Position numbers and translations under genes: made by a program
In this document: positions 25,009 through 34,100 of the stretch, piece by piece
Numbering within the stretch: position 1 is the first letter of the stretch
Layout: each line of letters begins with the position of its first letter
The notes under the pieces: generated by a model
Databases searched by the model: none
The model's input: only the letters and a program-made list of their open reading frames with translations
What the model was told of the DNA's origin: nothing
Origin: an uncultured Prevotellaceae bacterium
GTDB taxonomy: Bacteria; Bacteroidota; Bacteroidia; Bacteroidales; Bacteroidaceae
Length of the DNA stretch: 56,365 bases
Direction: 5' to 3'
NCBI GenBank assembly: GCA_947169245.1
Contig: CAMVPA010000023.1
Span: 1-56,365 of the forward strand

Positions 25009-26985
25009 TCATAAATTCTGGTCATGTGCCTCCCAGCCACTGATGCTGAGTGTGGCGTTCAGCAGTTGCTCCACCTTGTCGTCGGCATCCGTTGTGAGCG
25101 GCGGGATGATGGGTGAGCCGATGTGGGTGACGCTGGTGATACTGATGTCGTACCAGTTGTTGCGCACCATGCCGTAGCGACCCAGGTAGTCGTTGTTGTA
25201 AGTGTCCACGCCGTTGCCGTAGGCCCACAGCGTCGTGTTATTGGCCATCGTGGCGGCCGAGGCCCACGGCGTCTGGGTGTCGTCGAAGTGGCGCACGAGG
25301 ACGCGGTAGTAGCAGTAGCCGTCCTTATAATATAATAAGGTGAGACCGTTGAGCAGCGATTGCAGGTAGGCCTTCAGCGTCTGTCCGCCAGTCTCGGTGT
25401 AGGCGTCGGTGGCTGTCTCAAACTTGTTGTAGCCTGTGCCGCTGGCCTGTGCCGTCTGGCTCAGGGTGGCGGTGGCGCGTCCTGTCGTGGCGTTGTTGGT
25501 CATGGTGATGCGCAGGTGTCGTGCGTCGTCGCCGGCATAGTCACGCAGCCACGAGCGCAGAGCTGCCGACTGCTCCACGAGCCATGTACGCAGGTAGTCG
25601 TCGATGGTGGCAGTGACCGAGCCGTCGTAGGTCACCACGACAGAGCGGGTAGGAACCTCAGCTCTCCCAGAGGTTCCAGTAGCCTCAGTGGCCCCAGTAG
25701 TCCCAGCATCTTCAGCCTTTCTGCTAAACGACGACGAGGCGCTGGTGCCCTCCTCTGATATCTCGTTGCGTGGCGGCTGGAACACGATGTCGCTGCCCGT
25801 GACGTTGGTGGTGTAGAAGTCGCCGCCGCCGTTCAGCTGCAGGCGCACCAGTATGGAGGTGGTGCAGTTGTCCTTCATGTTACTGACGTTGAAGGTGTTC
25901 TCCGCGCAGTAGGCATTGCTGCCCATGGCGTGCCAGAAGGCGGCCTTTTGTGCGGCGCTGTAGGCCAGATAGGTCGCATGGGACGTATAGGCCAAGCCGC
26001 TGTTGCCGCTGTAGTTCACGTCCTCGCCCCAGTAGGTGCGGTAGGCCAGCGGGCTGTGGCCGTCGATGGACGCTGTCTCCACAAAGCGCTGGTAGCTCAC
26101 CGCTGAGAGGTGGCGGTAGGCGTAGCTCTTGGTGTTGTAGTTGTCGAGGGCAAAGCTGAGGTCGCCGGCGGCGAAGGTGGCGTACTCGTTGCCCAGTATG
26201 TAGTGGCTCGTGATGCTGTTGGTCACGGTGGTTTTGGCGGCCAGTCGCTCCACGCTGATGTGGGCGGCGGGGTTGCCTTGCGACTGCGCTTGTGTGGGGA
26301 AGAAGTAGCTCGCGCTCATCTCGGGCAGGTGGAACACCGTGGCCGAGGTCGAGCCAGCGTCGGCCAGCGTGGCATTGGTCATCAGGAAGTAGCCGCTGGC
26401 GTCCTTGATGTCGGCAATGGTGACGCTGGCCAGGTCGGCGAAGGTCGACGAGCTGGTGAGCACCACCGGCGAGCCACCGTTGGCGAAGGCGACGCTGGTG
26501 GCAGGGAACGTTGTCGTAGTGATGGCCGACTCGTTGTTGTTGACCACCACGAAGGGGAACAGCTTGTCGCCTGTGTTCAGGTTGGCGTCGTTGATGGTGA
26601 TGGTGACAGTCGCCGTCACCTGCTCTAAGGCAGAGATGCTGAGTGTCGGTGAGGTCACTTTGTAGGCACTGGCGAACGTAGCGTCCGATTCGCTGGTGCC
26701 TGCAAAGAAGAGGATATAGACATCCTTCAGCTTCCCATCGTCGTCCTTCCACTCGTCTTCGTCTCCGTCGTCAAACTCCGTACGCGTCATCGCCTGTCCG
26801 CCCAGAGGAATCTGTAGCGTCAGGTAAGCCTCTCCCTTGGCGTTGAAGCGCGAGAGAATGTCTACCTGCGCCACCTCATCGGGGGTGACGACATCGTTGT
26901 AGCACGCTGTCGGCAGGATCAGTGCTAGCAGCGCCGTTGTCAGTAGTTTCAGGCAGTTCGACCTGTGTCTCTTCATTGTCTCCAA
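25009..26985 (-). CDS. Mfa1-family fimbrillin lipoprotein
   Basis: A 658-residue Mfa1-type fimbrial protein. The lipobox is LPTACYND; TRTEFDDGDEDEW after residue 60 fits the Arg-containing proteolytic site of fimbrillins. VYILFFAGTSE and LFPFVVVNNNE are the N-domain strands, and the C-terminal YCYYRVLVRHFDD...NDYLGRYGMVRNNWYDISI...LLNATLSISGWE is the Mfa1_C signature that receives the donor strand. Residues about 415-443 are encoded by short imperfect ccagtagcctcag units (GTTGATEATGTSGRAE) and look like an inserted repeat. Either ATG 26985 or 26976 may be used. It is GC-richer than the next fimbrillin gene upstream. Confidence 0.87.
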   Translation of the reverse strand: METMKRHRSNCLKLLTTALLALILPTACYNDVVTPDEVAQVDILSRFNAKGEAYLTLQIPLGGQAMTRTEFDDGDEDEWKDDDGKLKDVYILFFAGTSESDATFASAYKVTSPTLSISALEQVTATVTITINDANLNTGDKLFPFVVVNNNESAITTTTFPATSVAFANGGSPVVLTSSSTFADLASVTIADIKDASGYFLMTNATLADAGSTSATVFHLPEMSASYFFPTQAQSQGNPAAHISVERLAAKTTVTNSITSHYILGNEYATFAAGDLSFALDNYNTKSYAYRHLSAVSYQRFVETASIDGHSPLAYRTYWGEDVNYSGNSGLAYTSHATYLAYSAAQKAAFWHAMGSNAYCAENTFNVSNMKDNCTTSILVRLQLNGGGDFYTTNVTGSDIVFQPPRNEISEEGTSASSSFSRKAEDAGTTGATEATGTSGRAEVPTRSVVVTYDGSVTATIDDYLRTWLVEQSAALRSWLRDYAGDDARHLRITMTNNATTGRATATLSQTAQASGTGYNKFETATDAYTETGGQTLKAYLQSLLNGLTLLYYKDGYCYYRVLVRHFDDTQTPWASAATMANNTTLWAYGNGVDTYNNDYLGRYGMVRNNWYDISITSVTHIGSPIIPPLTTDADDKVEQLLNATLSISGWEAHDQNL

Positions 26986-27157
26986 GTGATGACATCCTCG
27001 CGTTGCTGCTCACTCTGACGTTGCTGGAACAATATGTACTATATGGGGAAATGACCCTCACTTCTTGCACTTCTTGCTTAACTGCTTGTTAGTCAGTACT
27101 GTTTGTCGCATTGCTCATTGCACTTCTGCCTGCACTTATCCTGCACCTGGATTTAGG

Positions 27158-27261
27158 ATTCTGCGGCGGCCCCGTAGATTCCTGCGGCGGCCCCTCAGAT
27201 TCCTGCGGCGGCCCCCCAGACTTCTGCGGCGGCCCCTCAGACTTCTGCGGCGGCCCCCCAG
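27158..27261. repeat. Five-unit 21-bp tandem repeat
   Basis: Units of the form attcctgcggcggcccctca plus g are repeated at 27158-27177 (20 bp), 27178-27198, 27199-27219, 27220-27240 and 27241-27261. Differences are limited to positions 2-4 and 17-19 of the unit. Each unit contains a ggcggcc core with ctg/cag ends. Confidence 0.9.
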
Positions 27262-27490
27262 ATTTGTCCCAGGGCTTGGGACGAAAATCTTCTCGGGTGT
27301 GCCTGTGTCAAGTGCACCTTTCGGTGTGGGCGGAGTGCAACGGGTGTTCCAAAACCCATACTGAAAATCAGTGAGTTAAGCAACAAGTGCGGGAAGTGGG
27401 GGTACTTTCCCTTTTCTACAGTATATAGTGTTCCAGCAAGTCAAAGATCGCGTCGAGGTGTGTCGTTACACCTTTCTGTTGTTTGTTATT

Positions 27491-27519
27491 GGTGGGGGCA
27501 GAGCACATCTGCCCCCGCC
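27491..27519 (-). terminator. Hairpin after the major fimbrillin gene
   Basis: Arms GGTGGGGGCAGA (27491-27502) and TCTGCCCCCGCC (27508-27519) form a 12-bp stem with a 5-nt loop and one G-T type pair, 21 nt downstream of the stop of the 27540-29381 gene. No long T-run follows, so it may protect the 3' end or attenuate read-through to the accessory fimbrial genes. Confidence 0.6.
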
Positions 27520-27539
27520 ATTATGAGAGGGTTGTAGGA

Positions 27540-29381
27540 TTAGAGGTCAGCAGCCTGAGTTACGTGCTTAGCCCAACTGAGGATATTAATCTGGAAGGTA
27601 ATGTAGTTATCCAGCTCATCGTCAGGCGTATCTGTCCATGTCGCTGTGTGAGGAGTAGCCTCTCCAAGGCTCCTAATAGAATTAACTTTCAGGTTATACC
27701 AGTTGTTACGCAATACGCCATAGCGGCCAAGGTAGTTGTTGTCAGCATTTGCGGTGGGGTAGATATTACCTGTTGCAGGCTGGGCGGTCTCAAGGTTCTT
27801 CCAAGGAGTCAGCAGGTCACCGAAGTGCTTGATACGGATGTTATAATAGCTAATGCCATCTACATATTTGAGGATGTCCCCCGTTTCGCTAAGCACATAC
27901 GTATAAACGGCATCGGGTAGGGTCTTGTCTGTTCCTGTACCGTCCTTATAGAAATTTGCAGCTTTTACTGTGGCTGATGGGGCGCAAGTCAGTGCAATGG
28001 CAGTCACCTTGTTGTCTGCATTAACAGTGAAGTCACCTACATTTATTTCCGTGGACGCGATGGTTCCGTCTGTCACCCATCCCGTCTGAGCCTCGATATA
28101 CTCAAGCGCCTTGCTTTGAATGAGGGTCTTAAGAGAAGCAAGATTGTAGATAGAACTCTTATTGCCGTTGACTGTATAGAGGTCGGCAGCTACGCCGCCT
28201 GCTTTGGCCTGAATAGCAACCTGTACGAGTGTGGTCTTGTTCACGTTCTGATTAGCAACGGAGAACGTGTTTTCAAAACAGTATTGAGGATTGGTGTCAC
28301 CAAAATCATGAGAGAAAACAGTAGAGGAAGTTACTCTGTTCAGATCCGTGCTTTTGTCATAGTTAGCACTCTTAGCAAAGTAAGTGCGATACTTGTAAGT
28401 TGCAGGTGACCCCTCAGTAATAGCAGTGTTACCAATGTAACGATAAACTGCAGCACCAGTTGCTGTGCTATTGCTAATCAGAGGAAGGAAAGAACTGTGA
28501 CCATCGGTTGAACGCACCAAGAAAGAACTTGGATTGGTGTTGTCAATCGTCCAGCCAGTCACCTCACCGACAAGAGCTGTAGAACCGTCAATCTTCGAGT
28601 TACTCAATGTAGGGGTAGTAATGGCCTTATCCATGGTTACCTTTGCCATGCCACGCTCTACATAGATTTGATCGGCTGTGCCGGCAGCAGCGGCAGCCTC
28701 AGTCTCATATACGGCGGTAATTGGAACCAATACCTGAACGGCCGCGCCAGCAATGCTAGTTGCTGTTGACCCCTGCTTGTCTGCTAATGGCGCGTTTGCC
28801 ATATAGAAGCCATTGGTATTCATCGCTCCGCAATCGAGGCCAGCGGTGGTCGCGAAATACTTATTGGATTCTGTGAACAAATCACTATAGTTTCCAGTAA
28901 AATCTGCCAGTGCGCCATCCTTCATCACCTGTAAATCTGTGGTTCCTGTAGGAACATTGATCAAACCATTGTTGTTCAGAATGATCAACATCTGGTAGCC
29001 TGCTGCAACGCTGCCGCCAACTTTCTGTACAACCTTCGTGGAGACACGTGTTACATGGTCGTCCGTGCTGGAAGTCCAGGGTTTGGTGTCGATGGTTCGT
29101 GCTTCTACGAAATTACCACTATTATTAAAGATAATCAGCGTAGCATTCTTAACCTCATACTCTGTAGCCAGTCCGTCATTAAGGTCGACAACATTACCTC
29201 CATTGTCGGTTGTTGTACGGGTAATGCTTGTCGGAACGTTCGGCAAGTTGATGCTGATGGCGATATAATTGCCACCTCCATTCTCGATACTACTGTTGTC
29301 AGCAACAGCATCATCGCTCGAGCACGCAGTGAATCCGAGTCCAGCTGCAAAGAGTGCTCCTAAGAAAAATAGCTTCTTCAT
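27540..29381 (-). CDS. Mfa1-family major fimbrillin lipoprotein
   Basis: A 613-residue Mfa1-type protein and the best candidate for the major shaft subunit. The signal peptide ends LGFTACSSDD, followed by SITRTTTDNGG (fimbrillin Arg site region). GYQMLIILNNNG is the N-domain strand, FSHDFGDTNPQYCFENTF the mid-domain motif, and ISYYNIRIKHFGDL...NYLGRYGVLRNNWYNLKV...YITFQINILSWAKH the full Mfa1_C domain. The gene is visibly AT-richer than the adjoining fimbrillin genes, which hints at exchange of this subunit. It follows the DUF3575 gene by about 52 nt and is followed by a strong hairpin. Confidence 0.9.
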   Translation of the reverse strand: MKKLFFLGALFAAGLGFTACSSDDAVADNSSIENGGGNYIAISINLPNVPTSITRTTTDNGGNVVDLNDGLATEYEVKNATLIIFNNSGNFVEARTIDTKPWTSSTDDHVTRVSTKVVQKVGGSVAAGYQMLIILNNNGLINVPTGTTDLQVMKDGALADFTGNYSDLFTESNKYFATTAGLDCGAMNTNGFYMANAPLADKQGSTATSIAGAAVQVLVPITAVYETEAAAAAGTADQIYVERGMAKVTMDKAITTPTLSNSKIDGSTALVGEVTGWTIDNTNPSSFLVRSTDGHSSFLPLISNSTATGAAVYRYIGNTAITEGSPATYKYRTYFAKSANYDKSTDLNRVTSSTVFSHDFGDTNPQYCFENTFSVANQNVNKTTLVQVAIQAKAGGVAADLYTVNGNKSSIYNLASLKTLIQSKALEYIEAQTGWVTDGTIASTEINVGDFTVNADNKVTAIALTCAPSATVKAANFYKDGTGTDKTLPDAVYTYVLSETGDILKYVDGISYYNIRIKHFGDLLTPWKNLETAQPATGNIYPTANADNNYLGRYGVLRNNWYNLKVNSIRSLGEATPHTATWTDTPDDELDNYITFQINILSWAKHVTQAADL

Positions 29382-29433
29382 AATTGTAAAGTTTTAAAGG
29401 GTTAATAATAAATGAATTGTATATGTTTTTGTT

Positions 29434-31017
29434 CTATTCTATCGACTGGCGGTAGAGCTCCAGCTCGCGGAGGTTATGGGCGGCCTCGGGCAGGGAGAGC
29501 TGACGCAGCAGACGGTCGGCATCGTCGAGTCGGTTCTCGCGGATGGCCACGACGGCACGGGCGTTCTGGGCCGCGGCACTACCGCCGGCCTTCTCCAGAT
29601 AGCGCTTGGCAGCAGTGAGGTCGTTCTTGTTGAGGGCGATGACGGCGGCGTTGAGGTTGGCGGTCTCGTCGTCGGGATACATGCGGACGGCAATCTCGAA
29701 CACGTCGTTATAGTCCTGCGAGCCGGGCTCGTAGGTGTTGGCCACGAGGAACATCTCGTTGAGGCTCAGGTGCTGAGGCTTCTCACGGATGATGCGGGAG
29801 GCCTCCTCGACGGTGAAGGGGCGCACGGTGTAGCGTACCTCATAGTCGGAGTGGCGCAGGGCGGGGAAGATGCTGTCGAGCATCCAGCGCCACTCGCGCG
29901 GGTACTGCTTCTTCAGCAGGCGCTCCTTGGCGTCGGGGTCGTCGTCGGAAGAGGCAATCGCCTTGACCGCCTCAAGGCTCATGGAGCTCATGGGCCCCAT
30001 AGGACTCATGGACCCTATAGGATTCTTTAGACTGTCGAGGTGGGCGATGAGCCCCTCCCAGTCCTCGGGGGTCGACTTGATGGTGAAGAGGTTCTTAGGC
30101 AAGCTGATGAGACCCTGCACGTAGGTGGCAAAGGCTTCGGCACGGGCCTGGGCCAGATAGGCGTTGTGCTGGTAAGGGCTCTCGGGCGAGGCGTAGCCGT
30201 GGATGGAGATGTGGGTGATGGTGGTGAAGGTGTCGCGGCGCACCACATCGATGGTCTGCAGCACCTTGGCCAGCTCGGCGGCATTGCCGCGATAGGTGGG
30301 ACGGATGTCGGTCTTGTCGACCACGAAGTCGAGGAAGGCACGACCGCTGAGATGGCGTGTCTTCTCCTGTTCGGCCTGTGGCGTCACGTAAGCCAGCTGG
30401 TAATGGGGCTGGTAGATTTCCTTGACAACGGGTGGGGGCGGCAGCTCCACAGGCTTCTTCTTGCCGATGAGATAGGCAATGTTCAGGGCCAGTTTCGTCG
30501 GGCCGACATAGTTCTTGTGGCGGCTGTCTAAAAGTAGGCCGCACTCCTCGTTCTCATATTTGTCGTAGGCTAAGTGGACATAGCCCAAGCCGATGGCGGC
30601 CTCCAGATTCCAGTGCTCTGCCAAGCGCCAGGCGTAGCCGTAGGTCAGTCCGCCGCCGACGTACCATCCTTCGTAGTGATAGTCGCGGATGCTGGCCGTG
30701 GGGCCTATGCCGGCAATGTTGAACTCGCCGCCCAAGGCATGGATGCCAAAGAAATGACCCAGGAAAGGCTCTTTCAGCCAGCGACGGTACTCGGGCATCA
30801 GCGACCAGTGGCGCAGACGCTTCGTGTCGCTCAGCCGCCAAGGGTTCAGACCGTAGAACAGCTGGACCGTCGACAGACTGTCAATCTTCTGTTCGATGCC
30901 GATATTGGGTGTCAGCGTGGCATCGTAGAGCAGGTTGTTCTTCAGACTGGTGGTCTGAGAAAATGCTGGTATTGACATGACCGCTAAGATGGCGGCTAAT
31001 AGATGATATCTTGTCAT
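29434..31017 (-). CDS. DUF3575/OmpA-like outer membrane protein at the head of the fimbrial locus
   Basis: A 527-residue exported protein (signal peptide ending SIPAFSQ). The N-terminal half is a DUF3575 beta-barrel (LKNNLLYDATLTPNIGIE, GGLTYGYAWRLAEHWNLE), then a PPPPVV linker, an OmpA-C-like domain (AFLDFVVDKTDI...THISIHGYASPESPYQHNAYLAQARAEAF), and helical TPR-like repeats (DYNDVFEIAVRMYPDDETANLN...). This arrangement commonly precedes Mfa-type genes and probably links the fimbrial machinery to the envelope. Residues about 329-347 (NPIGSMSPMGPMSSMS) are encoded by ctcatgggccccataggac repeats and look inserted. First gene of the minus-strand fimbrial cluster; a TACTTTTG box at 31044-31051 may be its -7 element. 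Confidence 0.85.
   Translation of the reverse strand: MTRYHLLAAILAVMSIPAFSQTTSLKNNLLYDATLTPNIGIEQKIDSLSTVQLFYGLNPWRLSDTKRLRHWSLMPEYRRWLKEPFLGHFFGIHALGGEFNIAGIGPTASIRDYHYEGWYVGGGLTYGYAWRLAEHWNLEAAIGLGYVHLAYDKYENEECGLLLDSRHKNYVGPTKLALNIAYLIGKKKPVELPPPPVVKEIYQPHYQLAYVTPQAEQEKTRHLSGRAFLDFVVDKTDIRPTYRGNAAELAKVLQTIDVVRRDTFTTITHISIHGYASPESPYQHNAYLAQARAEAFATYVQGLISLPKNLFTIKSTPEDWEGLIAHLDSLKNPIGSMSPMGPMSSMSLEAVKAIASSDDDPDAKERLLKKQYPREWRWMLDSIFPALRHSDYEVRYTVRPFTVEEASRIIREKPQHLSLNEMFLVANTYEPGSQDYNDVFEIAVRMYPDDETANLNAAVIALNKNDLTAAKRYLEKAGGSAAAQNARAVVAIRENRLDDADRLLRQLSLPEAAHNLRELELYRQSIE
29976..30028. repeat. ctcatgggccccatagg-type repeat in the DUF3575 gene
   Basis: About five short units of ctcat(g/a)g(a/g) and ccctatagg alternate here in frame and encode PIGSMSPMGPMSSM. 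Similar units are found in alaS (33047-33107) and in the gap between the lytic transglycosylase and DUF5683 genes (43583-43648). Confidence 0.65.
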
Positions 31018-31106
31018 AAAGAGTTAAGAGTTTTCGGAAACCGCAAAAGTACTCATAATATTTGAGATACGGCCCGCCGGTTTTATCCTTTTAGGGATAA
31101 TTAACT

Positions 31107-31136
31107 GAAAAGAGCCGACAACTATCGGCTCTTTTC
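31107..31136 (-). terminator. Terminator hairpin downstream of alaS
   Basis: GAAAAGAGCCGA (31107-31118) and TCGGCTCTTTTC (31125-31136) form a perfect 12-bp stem with a 6-nt loop. It lies 32 nt beyond the alaS stop on the minus strand and ahead of the fimbrial locus, with the T-run within the 3' arm. Confidence 0.8.
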
Positions 31137-31167
31137 GGATATGGGTTAATTTTCGTTGCGATTAGAA

Positions 31168-33924
31168 TTACAACTTTGCCAATTCAATGACCTTGTCGAC
31201 GGCTGCCGACAGTCCGTCGACATTCTTACCGCCTGCCTGGGCGAAGTGGGGCTGACCGCCACCACCACCCTGAATGAGCTTGGCAGCCTCGCGTACCATC
31301 TGTCCGGCATTGAGACCGTGGTCGCTCACCATGTCGTCGCTCATCATGATGGAGAGCTGAGGCTTCTTGTCGGCGTGGGTGCCGAGGACGCAGAGCAGCG
31401 AGCCCTCGACGGCAGCACGCACCTTGAAGGCAAGGTCCTTGGCTGCGGCAGGGGTCATGGGCAGCACGGCGCTGACGACCTTGATGCCATTGATGTCGCG
31501 AGCCTTCTCGACAAGCTGCTTGGCAGCACGCTCGACAGCCTGTGCCTGGAAACCTTCAATCTCCTTCTTCATGGCGTCGTGTTCGTCAACATATTTCCGA
31601 ATGACGCCCTGCAGGTCCTTGGCGTTGTTGAAGAATGCCTTGACTGCCTTCAGCGTGTCCTCTAACTGGTAGAGCAACTCTTCGCACTCGCGGCCTGTCT
31701 TAGCCTCGATACGGCGGATGCCGGCAGCGACAGAGCTCTCGGAGATAATCTTGAAGAAGCCTATCTTACCCGTGGCCTTGGCGTGGATACCACCGCAGAA
31801 CTCACACGAGGGACCGAAGCGGACGATGCGCACTTTGTCACCATATTTCTCACCGAAGAGGGCAATGGCGCCGAGCTTCTTGGCCTCGTCGAAGGGCACG
31901 TCGCGGTGCTCGTCGAGGGGGATGTCCTGACGGATCATGTCGTTGACCATACGCTCCACCTCGCGCAGCTGCTCGTCGCTGACCTTCTCGAAGTGTGAGA
32001 AGTCGAAGCGCAGGGTGTCGGGGCTCACGAACGAACCCTTCTGCTCTACGTGGTCGCCGAGCACCTGCTTCAGTGCGTAGTCGAGCAGGTGGGTGGCGGT
32101 GTGGTTGGCAGCGCTGGCGTCGCGCTTGTCGGTGTCGACGCAGGCCATGAACTCGGCCGAGGGATCCTTAGGCAGCTGCTTCACGATGTGTACGGTCTGG
32201 TTGTTCTCGCGCTTCGAGTCGATGATCTCGACGGTCTCGTTCTCGTTGACGAGGACGCCCTGGTCGCCTACCTGACCGCCCATCTCGCCGTAGAACGGCG
32301 TGTAGTCGAGCACGAGCTCGTAGAACTCGTTCTTCTTCTGGGTGACCTTGCGGTAGCGCAGGATGTGACAGGTGTATTCGGTGTAGTCGTAGCCGACAAA
32401 GACCTGGGACCCACCCCCATCCCCTCCCGTGCGGGAGGGGTGATCTAATTGTTCATGCGCTTGAGCCTGGCCAGACTCCCCTCCCGTGCGGGAGGGGTCG
32501 GGGGTGGGTTGTACCCAATCCCCATTCTCGACGGCGGCGGCATTGCGGGCGCGCTCCTTCTGCTTCTGCATCTCGACGTTGAACTGCTCCTCGTTAACAG
32601 TAAAACCGTTCTCGCGGCAGATGAGCTCCGTGAGGTCGAGGGGGAAGCCGTAGGTGTCGAACAGGCGGAAGGCCTGTACACCGTCCAGCTCCTTCTTGCC
32701 CTGAGCCTTGAGTTCCTCCATGGCCTTGTCCAGCAGCGAGATACCCTTGTCGAGGGTGCGCAGGAAGGAGTCTTCCTCCTCCTTGATGACACGACCGATG
32801 AGCGTCTGCTGGGCCTTCAGCTCGGGGAAGGCGTCGCCCATCTCCTCGACGAGGGTGGGCAGCAGCTTGTAGAGGAAGGCCTCCTTCTGTCCGAGGAACG
32901 TGTAGGCATAGCGGACGGCACGGCGCAGGATGCGGCGGATGACGTAGCCGGCCTTGGCGTTAGAGGGCAGCTGACCGTCGGCAATCGAGAACGAGACGGC
33001 GCGCAGGTGGTCGGCGCAGACGCGCATGGCGACGTTGACGGCCTCTTGGGACTCATTGGCCTCATTGGCCTCATGGGACTTATGGGCCTCATAGGTCTCA
33101 TAGGAGAGACCGGTGATCTCCTCTTCCTTCTTGATAATCGGCTGGAAGATGTCGGTGTCGTAGTTGGAGTGCTTGCCCTGCAGCATGCGGACAAGGCGCT
33201 CGAAGCCCATGCCGGTGTCGATGACGTTCATCGACAGCTTTTCCAGCGAGCCGTCGGCCTTGCGGTTGTACTGCATGAACACGAGGTTCCAGATCTCGAT
33301 GACCTGCGGGTCGTCCTGGTTCACCAGCTCGCGGCCGGGGCGGCCGTTCTTCTTCTCGGCCTCGGGACGGCTGTCGACGTGAATCTCGGAGCAGGGACCG
33401 CAGGGACCTGTGTCGCCCATCTCCCAGAAGTTGTCGTGCTTGTTGCCGTTGATGATATGGTCGGCGGGCACATGCTTCAGCCAGTAGCCGGCAGCCTCGT
33501 CGTCGCGCTCCAGTCCCTCCTTCGGGTCGCCCTCGAAGACGGTGACGTAGAGGTCTTCGGGATTCAGCTTCAGCACGTCGACCAGATACTCCCAGGCCAT
33601 GTCGATGGCGCCCTCCTTGAAGTAGTCGCCGAACGACCAGTTGCCGAGCATCTCGAACATGGTGTGGTGGTAGGTGTCGTGGCCCACCTCTTCGAGGTCG
33701 TTGTGCTTACCGCTGACGCGCAGGCACTTCTGGGTGTCGGCACGACGGCGCGGCTCGGGGTCGCGCGTACCTAAGATAATATCCTTCCACTGGTTCATGC
33801 CGGCATTGGTGAACATCAGCGTGGGGTCGTCCTTGATGACCATCGGTGCCGAGGGGACGATGGCGTGCTGTTTCGACTCGAAGAACTGCTTGAACGAGTC
33901 GCGAATCTCTTTTGCTGTCATCAT
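31168..33924 (-). CDS. alaS: Alanyl-tRNA synthetase with two in-frame repeat insertions
   Basis: Charges tRNA-Ala with alanine in the cytoplasm. The 918-residue protein has the class II catalytic domain ([26 protein letters not shown] region), the editing domain with [21 protein letters not shown] zinc-type Cys cluster and the C-terminal oligomerisation region ending in the [14 protein letters not shown] motif. The length exceeds the usual 870-880 residues. The extra length is explained by two inserted segments: residues about 272-292 ([17 protein letters not shown], from tcattggcc repeats) and about 471-507 (from two GC-rich palindromes). Both lie between conserved blocks, so the enzyme is probably functional. 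Translation likely starts at the second ATG, 33921 ([10 protein letters not shown]); a TACCTTTG box at 33990-33997 is the probable -7 element. Confidence 0.96.
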   Translation of the reverse strand: MMTAKEIRDSFKQFFESKQHAIVPSAPMVIKDDPTLMFTNAGMNQWKDIILGTRDPEPRRRADTQKCLRVSGKHNDLEEVGHDTYHHTMFEMLGNWSFGDYFKEGAIDMAWEYLVDVLKLNPEDLYVTVFEGDPKEGLERDDEAAGYWLKHVPADHIINGNKHDNFWEMGDTGPCGPCSEIHVDSRPEAEKKNGRPGRELVNQDDPQVIEIWNLVFMQYNRKADGSLEKLSMNVIDTGMGFERLVRMLQGKHSNYDTDIFQPIIKKEEEITGLSYETYEAHKSHEANEANESQEAVNVAMRVCADHLRAVSFSIADGQLPSNAKAGYVIRRILRRAVRYAYTFLGQKEAFLYKLLPTLVEEMGDAFPELKAQQTLIGRVIKEEEDSFLRTLDKGISLLDKAMEELKAQGKKELDGVQAFRLFDTYGFPLDLTELICRENGFTVNEEQFNVEMQKQKERARNAAAVENGDWVQPTPDPSRTGGESGQAQAHEQLDHPSRTGGDGGGSQVFVGYDYTEYTCHILRYRKVTQKKNEFYELVLDYTPFYGEMGGQVGDQGVLVNENETVEIIDSKRENNQTVHIVKQLPKDPSAEFMACVDTDKRDASAANHTATHLLDYALKQVLGDHVEQKGSFVSPDTLRFDFSHFEKVSDEQLREVERMVNDMIRQDIPLDEHRDVPFDEAKKLGAIALFGEKYGDKVRIVRFGPSCEFCGGIHAKATGKIGFFKIISESSVAAGIRRIEAKTGRECEELLYQLEDTLKAVKAFFNNAKDLQGVIRKYVDEHDAMKKEIEGFQAQAVERAAKQLVEKARDINGIKVVSAVLPMTPAAAKDLAFKVRAAVEGSLLCVLGTHADKKPQLSIMMSDDMVSDHGLNAGQMVREAAKLIQGGGGGQPHFAQAGGKNVDGLSAAVDKVIELAKL
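32403..32512. repeat. Two GC-rich palindromes inside alaS
   Basis: Two units with arms cccctcccgtgcgggagggg (about 32421-32440 and 32479-32498), flanked by ccacccccat and gtcgggggtggg, lie about 40 nt apart in frame. They encode [10 protein letters not shown] and [14 protein letters not shown] peptides just before the conserved [11 protein letters not shown] motif of AlaRS. Confidence 0.9.
33047..33107. repeat. tcattggcc-type tandem repeat inside alaS
   Basis: About six 9-bp units (cctcattgg, cctcatggg, cctcatagg and variants) in frame encode [16 protein letters not shown] sequence between the catalytic domain and the [13 protein letters not shown] motif. Confidence 0.8.
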
Positions 33925-34014
33925 GTCTATTTACTTTGACTATTTACTATTTGACTATTGGGGATTGCCCCTTTTTTATGATTTGGCCGCAAAGGTACAC
34001 ATTTTTTCTTAGAT

Positions 34015-34049
34015 TTCTTGCAGATTCTCGATTATTTTGCATATCTTTG
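34015..34049 (+). promoter_or_regulatory. Promoter for the C10 protease gene
   Basis: TATCTTTG at 34042-34049 is a consensus -7 box; the upstream TTCTTG at 34015-34020, 21 nt away, is an imperfect -33. It leaves a leader of about 45 nt before ATG 34101. Confidence 0.6.
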
Positions 34050-34100
34050 CAGTCACAAGTGACCTGATGACAGAAAACTATTAACTAAAATCATAGGATT

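Larger units (their letters stand above)
26986..27539. other. Fimbrial intergenic region with repeats and a hairpin
   Basis: About 550 bp between two fimbrillin genes. It contains a five-unit 21-bp tandem repeat (27158-27261), a GC-rich hairpin just after the upstream fimbrillin (27491-27519), and two short plus-strand frames made mostly of the repeat (FCGGP-type heptads), which I do not consider genes. No clear promoter for the downstream fimbrillin was found. Confidence 0.6.

Noticed and set aside
27158..27261. Tandem repeat as a CRISPR array
   Set aside because: Units are directly adjacent with no unique spacers, and there are no cas genes.
27111..27374. Plus-strand ORF with FCGGP heptad repeats in the fimbrial gap
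   Set aside because: It is made almost entirely of the 21-bp tandem repeat, a second frame is equally open, and no promoter or ribosome site is visible.
32449..33774. Long plus-strand ORF (441 aa) opposite alaS
   Set aside because: Composition is Leu/Val/Asp/Gly shadow sequence of the alaS codons; no domain, signal peptide or promoter.
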